From NCBI GenBank assembly GCA_944320385.1, contig CALUHH010000002.1, forward strand, positions 1 to 64,000: a stretch of DNA of 64,000 bases, written 5' to 3'. The notes below the pieces were generated by a model. That model did not search any database, was not told the origin of the DNA, and saw only the letters and a list, made by a program, of their open reading frames with translations. The stretch comes from an uncultured Atopobiaceae bacterium. Its GTDB lineage: Bacteria > Actinomycetota > Coriobacteriia > Coriobacteriales > Atopobiaceae. The position numbers and the translations under genes were made by a program. Numbering within the stretch: position 1 is the stretch's first letter; each line of letters begins with the position of its first letter. Shown here in pieces: positions 44,028-56,143 of the stretch.

Positions 44028-44055
44028 TTGACACGTCCGTATGAACCAGTGTAAA
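44028..44055 (+). promoter_or_regulatory. Promoter of trxA
   Basis: TTGACA and TGTAAA with a 16-bp spacer, about 50 bp upstream of the thioredoxin ATG. The -35 box is a perfect consensus match. Confidence 0.6.
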
Positions 44056-44103
44056 TCGGGCATAAGTCCAAGCAAGAAGAGATTCCGACTACGGGAGGTT
44101 CCC

Positions 44104-44421
44104 ATGGCCAAGGCAATCACCGGCTCCGACTTCGACGCCGTCGTCACCGGCTCCGACAAGCCCGTCCTCGTTGACTTCTGGGCGCCGTGGTGCGGCCCGT
44201 GCCGCGCGCTCGGCCCCGTCATCGACCAGGTCTCCCAGGAGATGTCCGACCGCCTCGCCGTCTACAAGTGCAACGTCGACGATGAGGCCGACCTGGCCAC
44301 GCGGTTCCGCATCGTCTCCATCCCCACGCTCATCCTCTTCAAGGGCGGCGAGCCCGTCCACACCATCGTGGGCAGCATGCCCAAGCCCGCGCTCGTCGCC
44401 GAGCTCGAGGCCAACCTCTAG
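44104..44421 (+). CDS. trxA: Thioredoxin
   Basis: A 105-residue thioredoxin with the active site WAPWCGPCR at residues 26-34 and the cis-Pro segment VSIPTLILFKGG. It reduces protein disulfides in the cytosol. CGGGAGG precedes the ATG. The stop codon TAG is followed after one base by the ATG of the PAP2 gene, so both are on one message. Confidence 0.97.
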   Translation: MAKAITGSDFDAVVTGSDKPVLVDFWAPWCGPCRALGPVIDQVSQEMSDRLAVYKCNVDDEADLATRFRIVSIPTLILFKGGEPVHTIVGSMPKPALVAELEANL

Positions 44422-44422
44422 C

Positions 44423-45142
44423 ATGGCCGGCAGCGACGTCGATCCCGCCCAGGGCGCCCGGGGACCTCTCCGCGGCGCCCTGTCGCTTGTGCGGCACAAC
44501 CTGCGCCTGCTCGTGCTTCTCGTCTGCACGGTCGTGTTTCTCGCCCTGCTGGGGGAGGTGCTCGAGGGGGAGATCTTGCGCCTCGACGTCATGGCCTACG
44601 ACCTCTTTGTCGAGCGGCTGCGCTCCGACGCGCTCACGCCGGTCGTGCAGGCGGTGACCTCGCTCGCCTCGGTGGTGGTGCTCGCCGTCCTGGCGGCCGT
44701 CATCGCGGCCCTCGCCCCGGGCAAGGCGCCGGGATGGTGCGTCTCGGTCAACCTCGCCTGCGTCGTGGCGCTCAACGCACTGCTGAAGGCCATCGTGCAG
44801 CGTCCTCGCCCGGAGGGGTTCCGCCTGGTCGCGGAGAGCGGCTACAGCTTTCCGTCCGGCCACTCCATGGTGGCGACGGCCTTCTTCGGCCTGCTCATCT
44901 GGATGATCTGGCGCTATCACAAGCGCGACGCCATGCGCGTCGTCTGGTGCGCCTTCTTTGGCCTCGTCATTGTGGCGGTGGGGCTGAGCCGCATCTATCT
45001 GGGCGTGCACTACGCCTCGGACGTGCTGGCGGGCTTCTGCGTCTCGCTCGCGTGGCTGGCCTTCTACACCAAGGCCGTGGCGCCGATCTTCGTCGCGGCC
45101 GACGCGCCGCGTGAGGCGGGCGCGGGCGACGGGGACGCCTGA
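44423..45142 (+). CDS. PAP2-family membrane phosphatase
   Basis: A 239-residue membrane protein with about six helices. The three phosphatase motifs are present: KAIVQRPRP near residue 121, PSGHS near 143 and SRIYLGVHYASD near 188, with the acid-base and nucleophile histidines. Likely substrates are undecaprenyl pyrophosphate or phosphatidylglycerol phosphate at the outer membrane face. It is translated right after trxA. Confidence 0.9.
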   Translation: MAGSDVDPAQGARGPLRGALSLVRHNLRLLVLLVCTVVFLALLGEVLEGEILRLDVMAYDLFVERLRSDALTPVVQAVTSLASVVVLAVLAAVIAALAPGKAPGWCVSVNLACVVALNALLKAIVQRPRPEGFRLVAESGYSFPSGHSMVATAFFGLLIWMIWRYHKRDAMRVVWCAFFGLVIVAVGLSRIYLGVHYASDVLAGFCVSLAWLAFYTKAVAPIFVAADAPREAGAGDGDA

Positions 45143-45162
45143 GGGCGCGTTCGCCGCCGCCC

Positions 45163-45621
45163 CTAGCCCAGCGTGATGATCTGCGCGTCGACGACCTCGC
45201 CCTCTTCGCAGATGATGCGGCCCATCGAGGGGCGGGAGCGGCGCGGGTAGGTGGGGCTGCCGGGGTTCATCACGAGGGTGTGGGTCCACTCGTCGCGCTC
45301 GATGACGGGCGTGTGGGTGTGCCCAAAGATGGCGATGTCGCTCTTGAGCAGGTTGAGGCGCTTGCGATAGTGCGTGACCTGCCACCTGAGGCCGCTGCCC
45401 ACGAAGATCTTGCGGTCCTTGACCATGGGGCCGTAGTCGTAGGCCCAGTCGTTGTTGCCGAGGCACATCTGGACGCGCGCGATGTCGCTCAGGGTGCGGT
45501 AGTCGGACGGCGAGCAGATGTCTCCAGCATGCACGATGACGTCCGCCCCCTGAAGCTGCTCGAGCAGCTCGGGCGAGAGGTAGCCGTGCGTGTCGGAGAT
45601 GATGTCGTACCTGGTTGTCAC
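45163..45621 (-). CDS. YfcE/MJ0936-type metallophosphoesterase
   Basis: A 152-residue calcineurin-like phosphoesterase with DIISDTHGYLSPE, VIVHAGDICSP, LGNNDWA, VTHYRKR and FGHTHTP, the five metal-binding motifs of the family. The start is a GTG (MTTRYD). It hydrolyses phosphodiesters in vitro in homologues; the cellular substrate is unknown. It ends 20 bp from the convergent PAP2 gene. It follows the LytTR regulator gene by 8 bp and is probably in the same transcript. Confidence 0.9.
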   Translation of the reverse strand: MTTRYDIISDTHGYLSPELLEQLQGADVIVHAGDICSPSDYRTLSDIARVQMCLGNNDWAYDYGPMVKDRKIFVGSGLRWQVTHYRKRLNLLKSDIAIFGHTHTPVIERDEWTHTLVMNPGSPTYPRRSRPSMGRIICEEGEVVDAQIITLG

Positions 45622-45629
45622 AGCCGTCC

Positions 45630-46346
45630 CTAGAGGCCGAGGGCCCGCTTGAGCGCGACGACGCGGCGACGCGAGACGGAGATCTTCTTGCCCTCGATGC
45701 CGTTGATACCGAGCTGCAGGATGCCCGAGGAGATGACCTCGACGTCCTCCACGTACTCGAGGTTCACGATGTAGCCGCGGTGCACGCGGAAGAAGCCGTA
45801 CGGCGCGAGCTTCTGCTCGAGCTTGGCGAGCGAGATCGTGGAGAGGAACCGGTCATCGGCCGTGTAGATGCAGGAATAGTCGTCCTTGGCCTCGATGTAG
45901 CGAATCTGGTCGATGGGCACGAGCACCTTGCGGCCGCTCTTGACCACCGGGATGCGCTCCACGGAGGAGTGGCTCTGGGGCTGGGGCTTGGAGTGCGCCT
46001 GGACCTTGTCGAGCGCCTGCGCCAGGCGCTCGGGGTCGACGGGCTTCATCAGGTAGTCGATGGCGTCGACCTCAAAGGCCTCGAGCGCGTACTCGCTGTA
46101 GGCCGTCACAAAGACGATGGCGGGCGGGTTCTTGAGGCGGTGGAGCGCCTCGGCGAGCTGCATGCCCGAGGTCTTGGGCATCTGAATGTCCAGGAACATG
46201 ACGTCGGCCTTGGCCTCCATCAGCTTCTCGACCGCCTCACGAGCGCTCGACGCCTCCATGATGGCGTCGACCCGGCCCGTCTCCTCGAGCAGAAACCTCA
46301 GCTCGGAGCGGGCAGGTGCCTCGTCGTCTACGATCATCGCGCGCAT
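45630..46346 (-). CDS. LytTR-family response regulator
   Basis: A 238-residue regulator. The receiver domain has VDDEAPAR near residue 6, MFLDIQMPKTSG with the phospho-acceptor Asp near residue 52, and TAYSEYALEAFEVDAIDYLMKPV with the switch residues. The LytTR DNA-binding domain (IRYIEAKDDYSCIYTADDRF, FFRVHRGYIVNLEYV) fills the C-terminus. It pairs with the LytS-type kinase encoded directly upstream. Confidence 0.93.
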   Translation of the reverse strand: MRAMIVDDEAPARSELRFLLEETGRVDAIMEASSAREAVEKLMEAKADVMFLDIQMPKTSGMQLAEALHRLKNPPAIVFVTAYSEYALEAFEVDAIDYLMKPVDPERLAQALDKVQAHSKPQPQSHSSVERIPVVKSGRKVLVPIDQIRYIEAKDDYSCIYTADDRFLSTISLAKLEQKLAPYGFFRVHRGYIVNLEYVEDVEVISSGILQLGINGIEGKKISVSRRRVVALKRALGL

Positions 46347-46388
46347 TGCTTCCCTTTCACGTCCGCGGCGGAACCGCCATCACACAGT

Positions 46389-47753
46389 CTATTCTTTTCC
46401 GCGCCGTCCCGCACGCGCGAGTCTTCTGCGCGCGCCAACGAGCCGCAGCGTCACGCAGGTGCCCTCGCCCGGCTTCGAGACGATCTCGACGCCCGAGCCC
46501 ACGCCAAAGAACCGCTCCACTCGCTCCGCGACGTTGCGCAGCGCCATGCCCGTGCCGGCGCTCTTGTCGCCCGAGCGGGACGAACGCGCCTCGGTCGCCC
46601 CGGCGAGCAGCCGGTCGGCCGCCGCCTTGTCCATGCCAAGACCGTCGTCGGCGACGGCAATAAGAATATCATCCCCGTCGCTGGCAACCTGAACGTCTAC
46701 GTGAAGCGGGCCCTCGTCGCGCATGGCGTGGCGCACCGCGTTCTCAACGATCGGCTGAATGAGGAACGACGGCACGGAAAGCTCTCCGCAGCTCGGCTCG
46801 ACGTGCTCCGTCTCGACGATGCGCTCCTCGCCAAAGCGCGCCTTCTCGATCTTGAGGTAGCGCCTCGTCTGCTCGAGCTCCTGCGAGAGCGGGATGAGGG
46901 TCTTCTCCGAGCTCTCCAGCGTGCGGCGATAGAAGGTCGAGAACTCACGGAGCAGGTCGCGGGCCTTGGTGGGATTGGTGCGCGTGAACGACGCGATCGT
47001 GTTGAGCGTGTTGAAGAGGAAGTGCGGGTTGATCTGGGCCTGCAGCGCCTTGACCTCGGCGCGGGCGGTGAGCTCCGCCTGCTTGTCGAGCTCGTAGGAG
47101 GAGAGCTGCGTGGAGAGCAGCGACCCCAGGCCCTGGGCGATGGCGAGCTGCGTGCGGTCGATGTCGATGTCGCGACGGTAGTAGAACTTGATGGCGCCGA
47201 CCGCGCGGTCCTGGACGAGCAGCGGCACGATGATGCCGAAGGCATGCCCCTCCTGGCGGCTGCCCATGGAGAAGCCGCGCACGTCCTGGCTGTCCTCGTC
47301 AACGGAGACAAAGGTCTCCATGCGCCCGCTCTCGAGCACCTCGAGCGTGGGGCGCGCGTTGGCGGTCCCCGCCACGAAGGGCGTCTTGATCGAGCCCTCG
47401 TAGGCGAGGACCTTGGCGCGGTCGGTGATGGCGATGCCGTCCGCGCTCGTCTCGGGCAGAAGAAGCGCGCAGATCGCGCGGGCGTTCTCAACCGTGAGGC
47501 CCCCGCGCAGGTGGCTCAGCGTGTTGGTCGCCACGCGCAGGGTGCGCTCGGTCGCCTCGGAGCGCGTGTTGGCCGGCGCCACGGAGAGCGCGCCGCCCCA
47601 CACGATCACGGCGGCCAGGCCGCAGCCGGCGATCATCGAGGCCACGACCAGGCCGTCGCTGATGCTCCACGTGAGCAGCACGGAGAGAAGGGCCGCGCAG
47701 ATGACGAGAAGAACCCCGATGACGCGACGGGGCACGGCAGGGCGCTCTCTCAT
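46389..47753 (-). CDS. LytS-type sensor histidine kinase with GAF-like domain
   Basis: A 454-residue kinase. Two N-terminal membrane helices (residues about 10-55) are followed by a GAF-like domain (about 75-215), then the His_kinase domain with QAQINPHFLFNTLNTI (His near residue 246) and an HATPase domain (PIVENAVRHAM near 340, DDGLGM and GTGMALRNV). It lacks the 5TM-LYT sensor of classical LytS. The ATG overlaps the stop of the glycosyltransferase gene (ATGA), with GGAGGAGCT as ribosome site. Confidence 0.92.
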   Translation of the reverse strand: MRERPAVPRRVIGVLLVICAALLSVLLTWSISDGLVVASMIAGCGLAAVIVWGGALSVAPANTRSEATERTLRVATNTLSHLRGGLTVENARAICALLLPETSADGIAITDRAKVLAYEGSIKTPFVAGTANARPTLEVLESGRMETFVSVDEDSQDVRGFSMGSRQEGHAFGIIVPLLVQDRAVGAIKFYYRRDIDIDRTQLAIAQGLGSLLSTQLSSYELDKQAELTARAEVKALQAQINPHFLFNTLNTIASFTRTNPTKARDLLREFSTFYRRTLESSEKTLIPLSQELEQTRRYLKIEKARFGEERIVETEHVEPSCGELSVPSFLIQPIVENAVRHAMRDEGPLHVDVQVASDGDDILIAVADDGLGMDKAAADRLLAGATEARSSRSGDKSAGTGMALRNVAERVERFFGVGSGVEIVSKPGEGTCVTLRLVGARRRLARAGRRGKE

Positions 47754-49042
47754 AGCTCCTCCCCCGGAAGGTCCATGCGGATGGCGCCCGTGTCGTCGGC
47801 ACCCGAACCCGAGAGGTCGGCCCCCGTCGCTACGAGCGGGCGCACCTCCCCGGTCTTTCTCAGCGCCCCCTGGAGAAGACGGTCTCCCCACAGCGCCAAG
47901 ACGATGGTGGGCCAGACCATGGCAAACGACAGGTAGCGCGTGCTCGCCGACTGGGCAAAGCGGTCGGCCTCATAGCGTCCGCGCGTAAGGATGCGCAGGT
48001 AGGGCAGGCGATCGGGCCCCACGAGGAGCCTCCTCAGCGCGGTCTGGAACACGCGGCGGCGCACGTCGTGCGAGAGCCAGTTGCCCGGGTAGGGCTTGAG
48101 CGACTCCGACGTGATGGTGTGCAGGTCGCGACGGGAGTTGAGGGCGTCGAGCTTGCGGTACTCGTAGAGCCAGCGATGGACGTCCTGCATGAAGATCGAG
48201 GGCGTGGGCGCCGTCTCCTCGGGCGGCCGCAGCCGCACGTACCAGGCGTTGTCAAACCACACGTCCATGCCCATGGCTCGAACGTTGAGAACGTAGTCCA
48301 GGTCCTCGCCGCGCGTGATGTAGGGGTCGAACGGGACGCGCGACCAGGCGGCGGCGTGCAGCGCGCAGCAGCCCCCGCACAGGTGGTTGGAGCGGGTGAT
48401 GCGCGAGGCCGACGTCTGGGCGCGCTCCATGACGCGGTTGAAGTCGGCGGCCTTTGACCAGTACTTCTCGCTCCACTCCTCGGACGGCTCGGCGTAGGGG
48501 CTGTCAAAGCTGTCTATGAAGAAGCCGCTCTTGACGAGTATCTGCAGGTTCTGGCGGGTGAGGGAGCCCAGGCCGTAGACGGCGTTGATGAGGAAGTCCT
48601 CGTCGAGCACCACCTCGTCGTCGTCCAGGAAGACCACGACGTCGTGGCCAAAGACCGCGGCGACGGCGAGCCCCATGTTCTTGATGGCGCCGTAGCCCCG
48701 AAGCGAGACCGTCTCGCCGGTGACGTGGTGGGCCATCCGCCCCACGGCGCGCTCGATGTGGGCGGCCTCCTGCGCGCCAATGACGAGGGTGTCGAGCACG
48801 GGATGAGCCCGGCAGATGCTCTCGACGCGGGCGCGGGCGGACGAGGCGCACTCCGGCGGCGCCACCACGAGCACGATGACGCGAATCACGCCCCGAACCC
48901 GCTCCAGGGAGGAGAGGCAGCTCTCGAGCTCGGGAAGCGGCTTGTCGATGGGCGTCGTGTAGTCGTAGACGCCGCGCTCCCCGAGGGCTCCGGGCTGGTC
49001 CCCCTCCGCCCAGTAGGAGGGTATGACGATTGCGGGGCTCAA
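47750..49042 (-). CDS. Family-2-type glycosyltransferase
   Basis: A 430-residue protein starting TTG with GGAGGTGCG upstream. The N-terminus (IVIPSYWAEGD) and VVFLDDDEVVLDEDFL near residue 140 form a GT-A nucleotide and metal site. ITRSNHLCGGCCALH and ITRGEDLDYVLNVRAMG follow, as in galactofuranosyl or rhamnan-type transferases. The C-terminus is rich in Asp, Ser and Gly. It is first in an operon with a LytS/LytR pair, so an envelope polysaccharide is the likely product. The acceptor is unknown. Confidence 0.82.
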   Translation of the reverse strand: MSPAIVIPSYWAEGDQPGALGERGVYDYTTPIDKPLPELESCLSSLERVRGVIRVIVLVVAPPECASSARARVESICRAHPVLDTLVIGAQEAAHIERAVGRMAHHVTGETVSLRGYGAIKNMGLAVAAVFGHDVVVFLDDDEVVLDEDFLINAVYGLGSLTRQNLQILVKSGFFIDSFDSPYAEPSEEWSEKYWSKAADFNRVMERAQTSASRITRSNHLCGGCCALHAAAWSRVPFDPYITRGEDLDYVLNVRAMGMDVWFDNAWYVRLRPPEETAPTPSIFMQDVHRWLYEYRKLDALNSRRDLHTITSESLKPYPGNWLSHDVRRRVFQTALRRLLVGPDRLPYLRILTRGRYEADRFAQSASTRYLSFAMVWPTIVLALWGDRLLQGALRKTGEVRPLVATGADLSGSGADDTGAIRMDLPGEEL

Positions 49043-49051
49043 CGCACCTCC

Positions 49052-49669
49052 CTAGTCCTCGGGACCTTCCGCGCCCAGCTGCCGCGGGAGCGACGTCTTG
49101 GCGAGGGAGCGCGCGAGCGGCAGCCCGAGCGCGTACATGACGACCGCCTCGCCGATGCCGGTCGCGAGCAGGCCGAAGGCATACATCGCGGGGTAGGCGC
49201 CGTCGATGGCGATGTTGGTGAACGGGATGGTGTAGTAGCCGATGCCCTGGAGCATGAGCGGGAGGTAGGCGGGCACGATGAGCGCGTTGGCGATCACGGG
49301 GCCGAGCAGGGCGAGCGCGGGGCGGCGGCGGTTGCGCCAGGTGAACCAGGCGCCGAGGGCCGTGGCGAGCGTGCCGAAGACGACGTCGAGCATGCCCAGC
49401 ATGCCCGTGCCGGAGAGCACGATGTTGGCGAGGTTGGCGATGGCGCAGCCAAGCGCCAGGCCGGGCACGGCGTCGGCCGTGAAGAGGGCGAGGACGCACA
49501 GGGCCTCCGAGACCCTAAACTGCACGGGACCCCACGCGAGGGTGCTCAGGAAGAGCAGGGCGGCGAGGGTGAGGGCCGCGTAGGCGGCGGCGATCATGCC
49601 CACGCGGACGGTTCTTCTCGCACGGTCCTCGGGGGCTGCGGCGGCACGGTACATGCTGGACTGCTTCAT
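49052..49669 (-). CDS. queT: QueT-family queuosine-precursor transporter (ECF S component)
   Basis: A 205-residue membrane protein. After a charged N-terminus come helices and the blocks FRVSEALCVLALFTADAVPGLALGC and LSGTGMLGMLDVVFGTLATAL, which match the QueT family (COG4708). It captures preQ1 or a related base for the shared ECF transport module, which is not in this window. I looked for a preQ1 riboswitch in the 5' region (49670-49790) and found none of the known class signatures; there is only a GACGCCCGTCTGGGCGT hairpin. gluQ and tRNA-Asp in the same window fit the queuosine role. Confidence 0.85.
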   Translation of the reverse strand: MKQSSMYRAAAAPEDRARRTVRVGMIAAAYAALTLAALLFLSTLAWGPVQFRVSEALCVLALFTADAVPGLALGCAIANLANIVLSGTGMLGMLDVVFGTLATALGAWFTWRNRRRPALALLGPVIANALIVPAYLPLMLQGIGYYTIPFTNIAIDGAYPAMYAFGLLATGIGEAVVMYALGLPLARSLAKTSLPRQLGAEGPED

Positions 49670-49824
49670 GGCTTCTCTTCTCTCTTTGGAGGGCTTTTCT
49701 GGACGCCCGTCTGGGCGTGACGAGCCCACGACCAGCGGGATCCCGGTGGAAAGCACTCCAAAAGAAGCATCCCCGTGGGCACGACAGGACTGATACTAGC
49801 AGAGTTGGGGACGCTACCCCGACC

Positions 49825-49856
49825 TTGACGTCCGCGTCCCGCCCGCATGCTAGTAT
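49825..49856 (+). promoter_or_regulatory. Candidate promoter of murT-gatD
   Basis: TTGACG is followed by an extended -10 (TGC-TAGTAT) with a spacer of 20 bp, longer than usual. It lies about 35 bp upstream of the ATG. Confidence 0.35.
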
Positions 49857-49888
49857 TGCTGCGACGGGACATGGCGGAAGGAGCCCAG

Positions 49889-52036
49889 ATGAATCCGCGC
49901 GTGAGAATCGCCTGCCTCGCGGCCGACGCCGCGCGCTGGGGGACGACGCAGCTGCTGCACCGCGGCGGCGGAAACGCCCCGGGCGCCGTGGCGCTCAAGC
50001 TCGACCCGGGCATCATCGGCTCTTTGGGCGACGCCCTGGAGCGCTCCGTCGTCGTCACCGGCACCAACGGCAAGACCACGACCACGGGCCTCGCCGCCGA
50101 CGCGCTGGGCGCTCGGGGCGAGAGGGTCGTGTGCAACCGCGCCGGCAACAACATGGAGTCGGGCATCGCCGCGGCGCTCGTGGAGGCGCGCAGGCAGCGG
50201 CCGCGCGTGGGCTGCTTCGAGTGCGACGAGCTCTACACCGTGCGCGTGCTGCCCCGGCTGAGGCCGCGGGCGCTCGTCCTTCTCAACCTGTTCCGCGACC
50301 AGCTCGACCGCTACGGAGAGATCGACCACACGCAGGACGTGATCGCCGAGGCGCTGCGCCGCTCGCCCGAGACCGCCTTGGCCTTCAACGCGGACGACCC
50401 GCTGTGCGCCGCGATCGCCGCGCGCGTGGACAACCCCGGCGTTCCGTTTGGCATCGACGAGCCCACCGACCTCGAGGCGGACCGCATCTCCGACAGCCGC
50501 TTCTGCGCCCGGTGCAACGCGCCGCTCGACTACGCGTACGTGCACTACGGGCAGCTCGGGAAGTACCGCTGCCCGAGCTGCGGCTGGGAGCGTCCCGAGC
50601 TCGCGTTTGCCGCGGTCAACGTGAGCCTCACCTGCGGCGGGTACGAGTTCGACGTCGAGGACCGCCGGGGCGAGAAGGTCGAGCGCCACCACGTGAGCAC
50701 CCGCTACAGCGGCCTCTACATGGTGTACAACGTGATGGCCGCGCTGGTGGCGTGCGTGCTCGGCGGGGGCAGCGTCGAGCACTTCCAGGAGGTGCTCGAT
50801 GCCTACGAGCCCGCCAGCGGGCGCGGGAAGACCTACGAGCTCGACGGCGGCTACGCGGTCGTGAGCAACCTCGCGAAGAACCCCACCGGCTTCAACCGCA
50901 TGATTCAGCAGGTGCGGGCTGAGGACGGCCGCTACGTTGCCCTCTTCCTCAACGACAACGATGCCGACGGTCACGACGTCTCGTGGATCTGGGACATCGA
51001 CCTCGAGCGCCTGCGCGACCTCTCCGACCTGCGCTGCGTCTGCGTGGGCGGCACGCGACGCGAGGATATGGCCGTGCGCGTGAAGTACGCGGAGCTCGGC
51101 GCGCCCATCGAGCTGATAGACGGCGTGGAGGACGCGCTGCGCTTCGTGGACGCGGGCGAGAAGCTCCATGTCATCGCCAACTACACGGCGTTCCCGCCCG
51201 TGGTGGCGGAGCTCGGGCGGCTCGAGGAGTCCTGGCGTGCCCCGGCCGCGGCCGCCTCGGCCGAAGGCGTCTCCCTCATCGAGCACGAGAAGACTGCGCG
51301 CGCGGCGCTGGATCGGCCGCTGCGCATCGTGCACCTCTACCCGGACGCGCTCAACCTCTACGGCGACGGCGGCAACATCGCCTCGCTCTCCAAGCGATGC
51401 GCCTGGCGCGGCATTCCCTGCCGCGTGGACCAGGTCCTCATGGGCGAGGAGCTCGACCTCTCCGACGCCGACGTCGTGCTGCTGGGTGGCGGCGCCGACC
51501 GCGACCAGCTCGCCGTGTGCCACGAGCTCCAGGGCCAGCGGGAGAAGCTCGCGGCCTACGTTGCCGACGGCGGCGCCCTTCTCGCCATCTGTGGCGGCTA
51601 CCAGCTACTCGGCCACTACTACATGATGGGCGACCAGCGCGTGGAGGGCCTGCACGTGCTCGACATCGAGACCACGGCGGGCAGCACCCGCCTCATCGGC
51701 AACGTTGCCATTGAATCCGACATCTGCGACCAGCCGATCGTTGGTTTTGAGAACCACGCGGGACGCACGCAGCTGGGCGTGGGCGAGAAGCCCCTGGGGC
51801 GCGCCCTGGTGAGCGGCACCGGCAACAACGGCGATGACGGGGGCGAGGGCGTGCTTCACGACGGCGTGGTGGGCACGTACCTGCACGGGCCGATTCTCCC
51901 CAAGAACCCCGGCGTCACCGACTGGCTGATCGAACACGCTCTGAGGCGTCGCGGGGTAGACCTTGAGCTCACGCCGCTTCCCGACGACCTCGAGAAGCTT
52001 GCCCACGACGTGGCCCTGAAGATCGCGACGCACTAG
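49889..52036 (+). CDS. Fused lipid II isoglutaminyl synthase MurT-GatD
   Basis: A single 715-residue protein. The first 440 residues are MurT: Mur-ligase P-loop VVVTGTNGKTTTTGL near residue 57, a zinc ribbon (CARCNAPLD near 206, CPSCGWE near 227) and the DUF1727 C-terminal domain with NLAKNPTGFNRM. After a short linker (about 455-478) comes GatD, a class I glutamine amidotransferase: HLYPDALNLYGDGGNI, the nucleophile in LLAICGGYQLLG near 568 and the catalytic His in GTYLHGPILPKNP. Together they amidate the D-Glu of lipid II to D-isoglutamine. In S. aureus the two are separate genes. GGAAGGAG precedes the ATG; earlier starts add non-conserved residues. Confidence 0.94.
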   Translation: MNPRVRIACLAADAARWGTTQLLHRGGGNAPGAVALKLDPGIIGSLGDALERSVVVTGTNGKTTTTGLAADALGARGERVVCNRAGNNMESGIAAALVEARRQRPRVGCFECDELYTVRVLPRLRPRALVLLNLFRDQLDRYGEIDHTQDVIAEALRRSPETALAFNADDPLCAAIAARVDNPGVPFGIDEPTDLEADRISDSRFCARCNAPLDYAYVHYGQLGKYRCPSCGWERPELAFAAVNVSLTCGGYEFDVEDRRGEKVERHHVSTRYSGLYMVYNVMAALVACVLGGGSVEHFQEVLDAYEPASGRGKTYELDGGYAVVSNLAKNPTGFNRMIQQVRAEDGRYVALFLNDNDADGHDVSWIWDIDLERLRDLSDLRCVCVGGTRREDMAVRVKYAELGAPIELIDGVEDALRFVDAGEKLHVIANYTAFPPVVAELGRLEESWRAPAAAASAEGVSLIEHEKTARAALDRPLRIVHLYPDALNLYGDGGNIASLSKRCAWRGIPCRVDQVLMGEELDLSDADVVLLGGGADRDQLAVCHELQGQREKLAAYVADGGALLAICGGYQLLGHYYMMGDQRVEGLHVLDIETTAGSTRLIGNVAIESDICDQPIVGFENHAGRTQLGVGEKPLGRALVSGTGNNGDDGGEGVLHDGVVGTYLHGPILPKNPGVTDWLIEHALRRRGVDLELTPLPDDLEKLAHDVALKIATH

Positions 52037-52107
52037 GGGGCTTCTCGCCGCGCGCAAGCCGTGCCCGGCCGCCGGGATCCCCGACTGCTCGGAATCCCCT
52101 GCCGCTG

Positions 52108-52234
52108 GAAACCCCAAACTTCTGCACATTGCGCGGGACCCTCAAATGGGGGCCCGCGTTTTCCCAGCTCACGGGTTCGACCGTTTTTCTCGCCCATCGT
52201 GTGGCGGCAACAATGTACAGAAGTTTGGGGTTTC
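52108..52234. repeat. 127-bp palindromic element, family A copy 2
   Basis: GAAACCCCAAACTTCTGCAC (from 52108) is repeated inverted with one mismatch at 52211-52234. The inner sequence GGTTCGACCGTTTTTCTCGCC corresponds to that of the copy at 30999. Its arms share CCCAAACTTCTG with the first copy. It lies between the convergent murT-gatD and nifJ genes, with CTTCTCG to the left (52042) and CGAGAAGGAC to the right (52303). Confidence 0.8.
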
Positions 52235-52254
52235 GGCGGCGGCGCGACACGAAA

Positions 52255-52280
52255 GGGCCCCCGGCCGAAGCCGGGGGCCC
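52255..52280 (-). terminator. Terminator of nifJ
   Basis: GGGCCCCCGGC and GCCGGGGGCCC form an 11-bp stem with loop CGAA. GAAA on the plus strand gives a short T run on the nifJ strand. It lies about 40 bp past the stop. Confidence 0.6.
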
Positions 52281-52318
52281 TGCGCTCACGCTATGAGCTC
52301 AGCGAGAAGGACCCGTGA

Positions 52319-55855
<3,537 letters not shown>

Positions 55856-56056
55856 ATCCTCTCCTTCGTCGTGTGACGGATGGCAGGGGGCGTCCGCCCC
55901 CAGCGTGCGCTCACTCACAAGGCGCATGACTGAGCCGGGCCATGGGCCCACGCATGATGACAGTGTACCCCCACGCCCGGGTTTCGGACCGTGGCTCTCA
56001 AACCAATTTCGCCGAGCGCGCGGATTTTGGGACGGAGTGCGCATGCTAACAAAATG

Positions 56057-56077
56057 CTGATAAATGCCGCTTATCAG
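56057..56077. promoter_or_regulatory. Operator-like palindrome between nifJ and the C39 lipoprotein gene
   Basis: CTGATAA and TTATCAG are separated by 7 bp, in an AT-rich stretch about 200 bp upstream of nifJ and 70 bp upstream of the lipoprotein. It looks like a dimeric repressor site. The rest of the 288-bp gap shows nothing I can name. Confidence 0.4.
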
Positions 56078-56143
56078 TAGGAATTAGGAGCGCGCCGGGC
56101 GGCGTGATAGAATCCACGCCATGGTTGCGGGGAGGGGGCGGAC

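Noticed and set aside
49670-49790. preQ1 riboswitch upstream of queT
   Set aside because: No class I, II or III preQ1 signature could be found on the queT strand, only a short GC hairpin.
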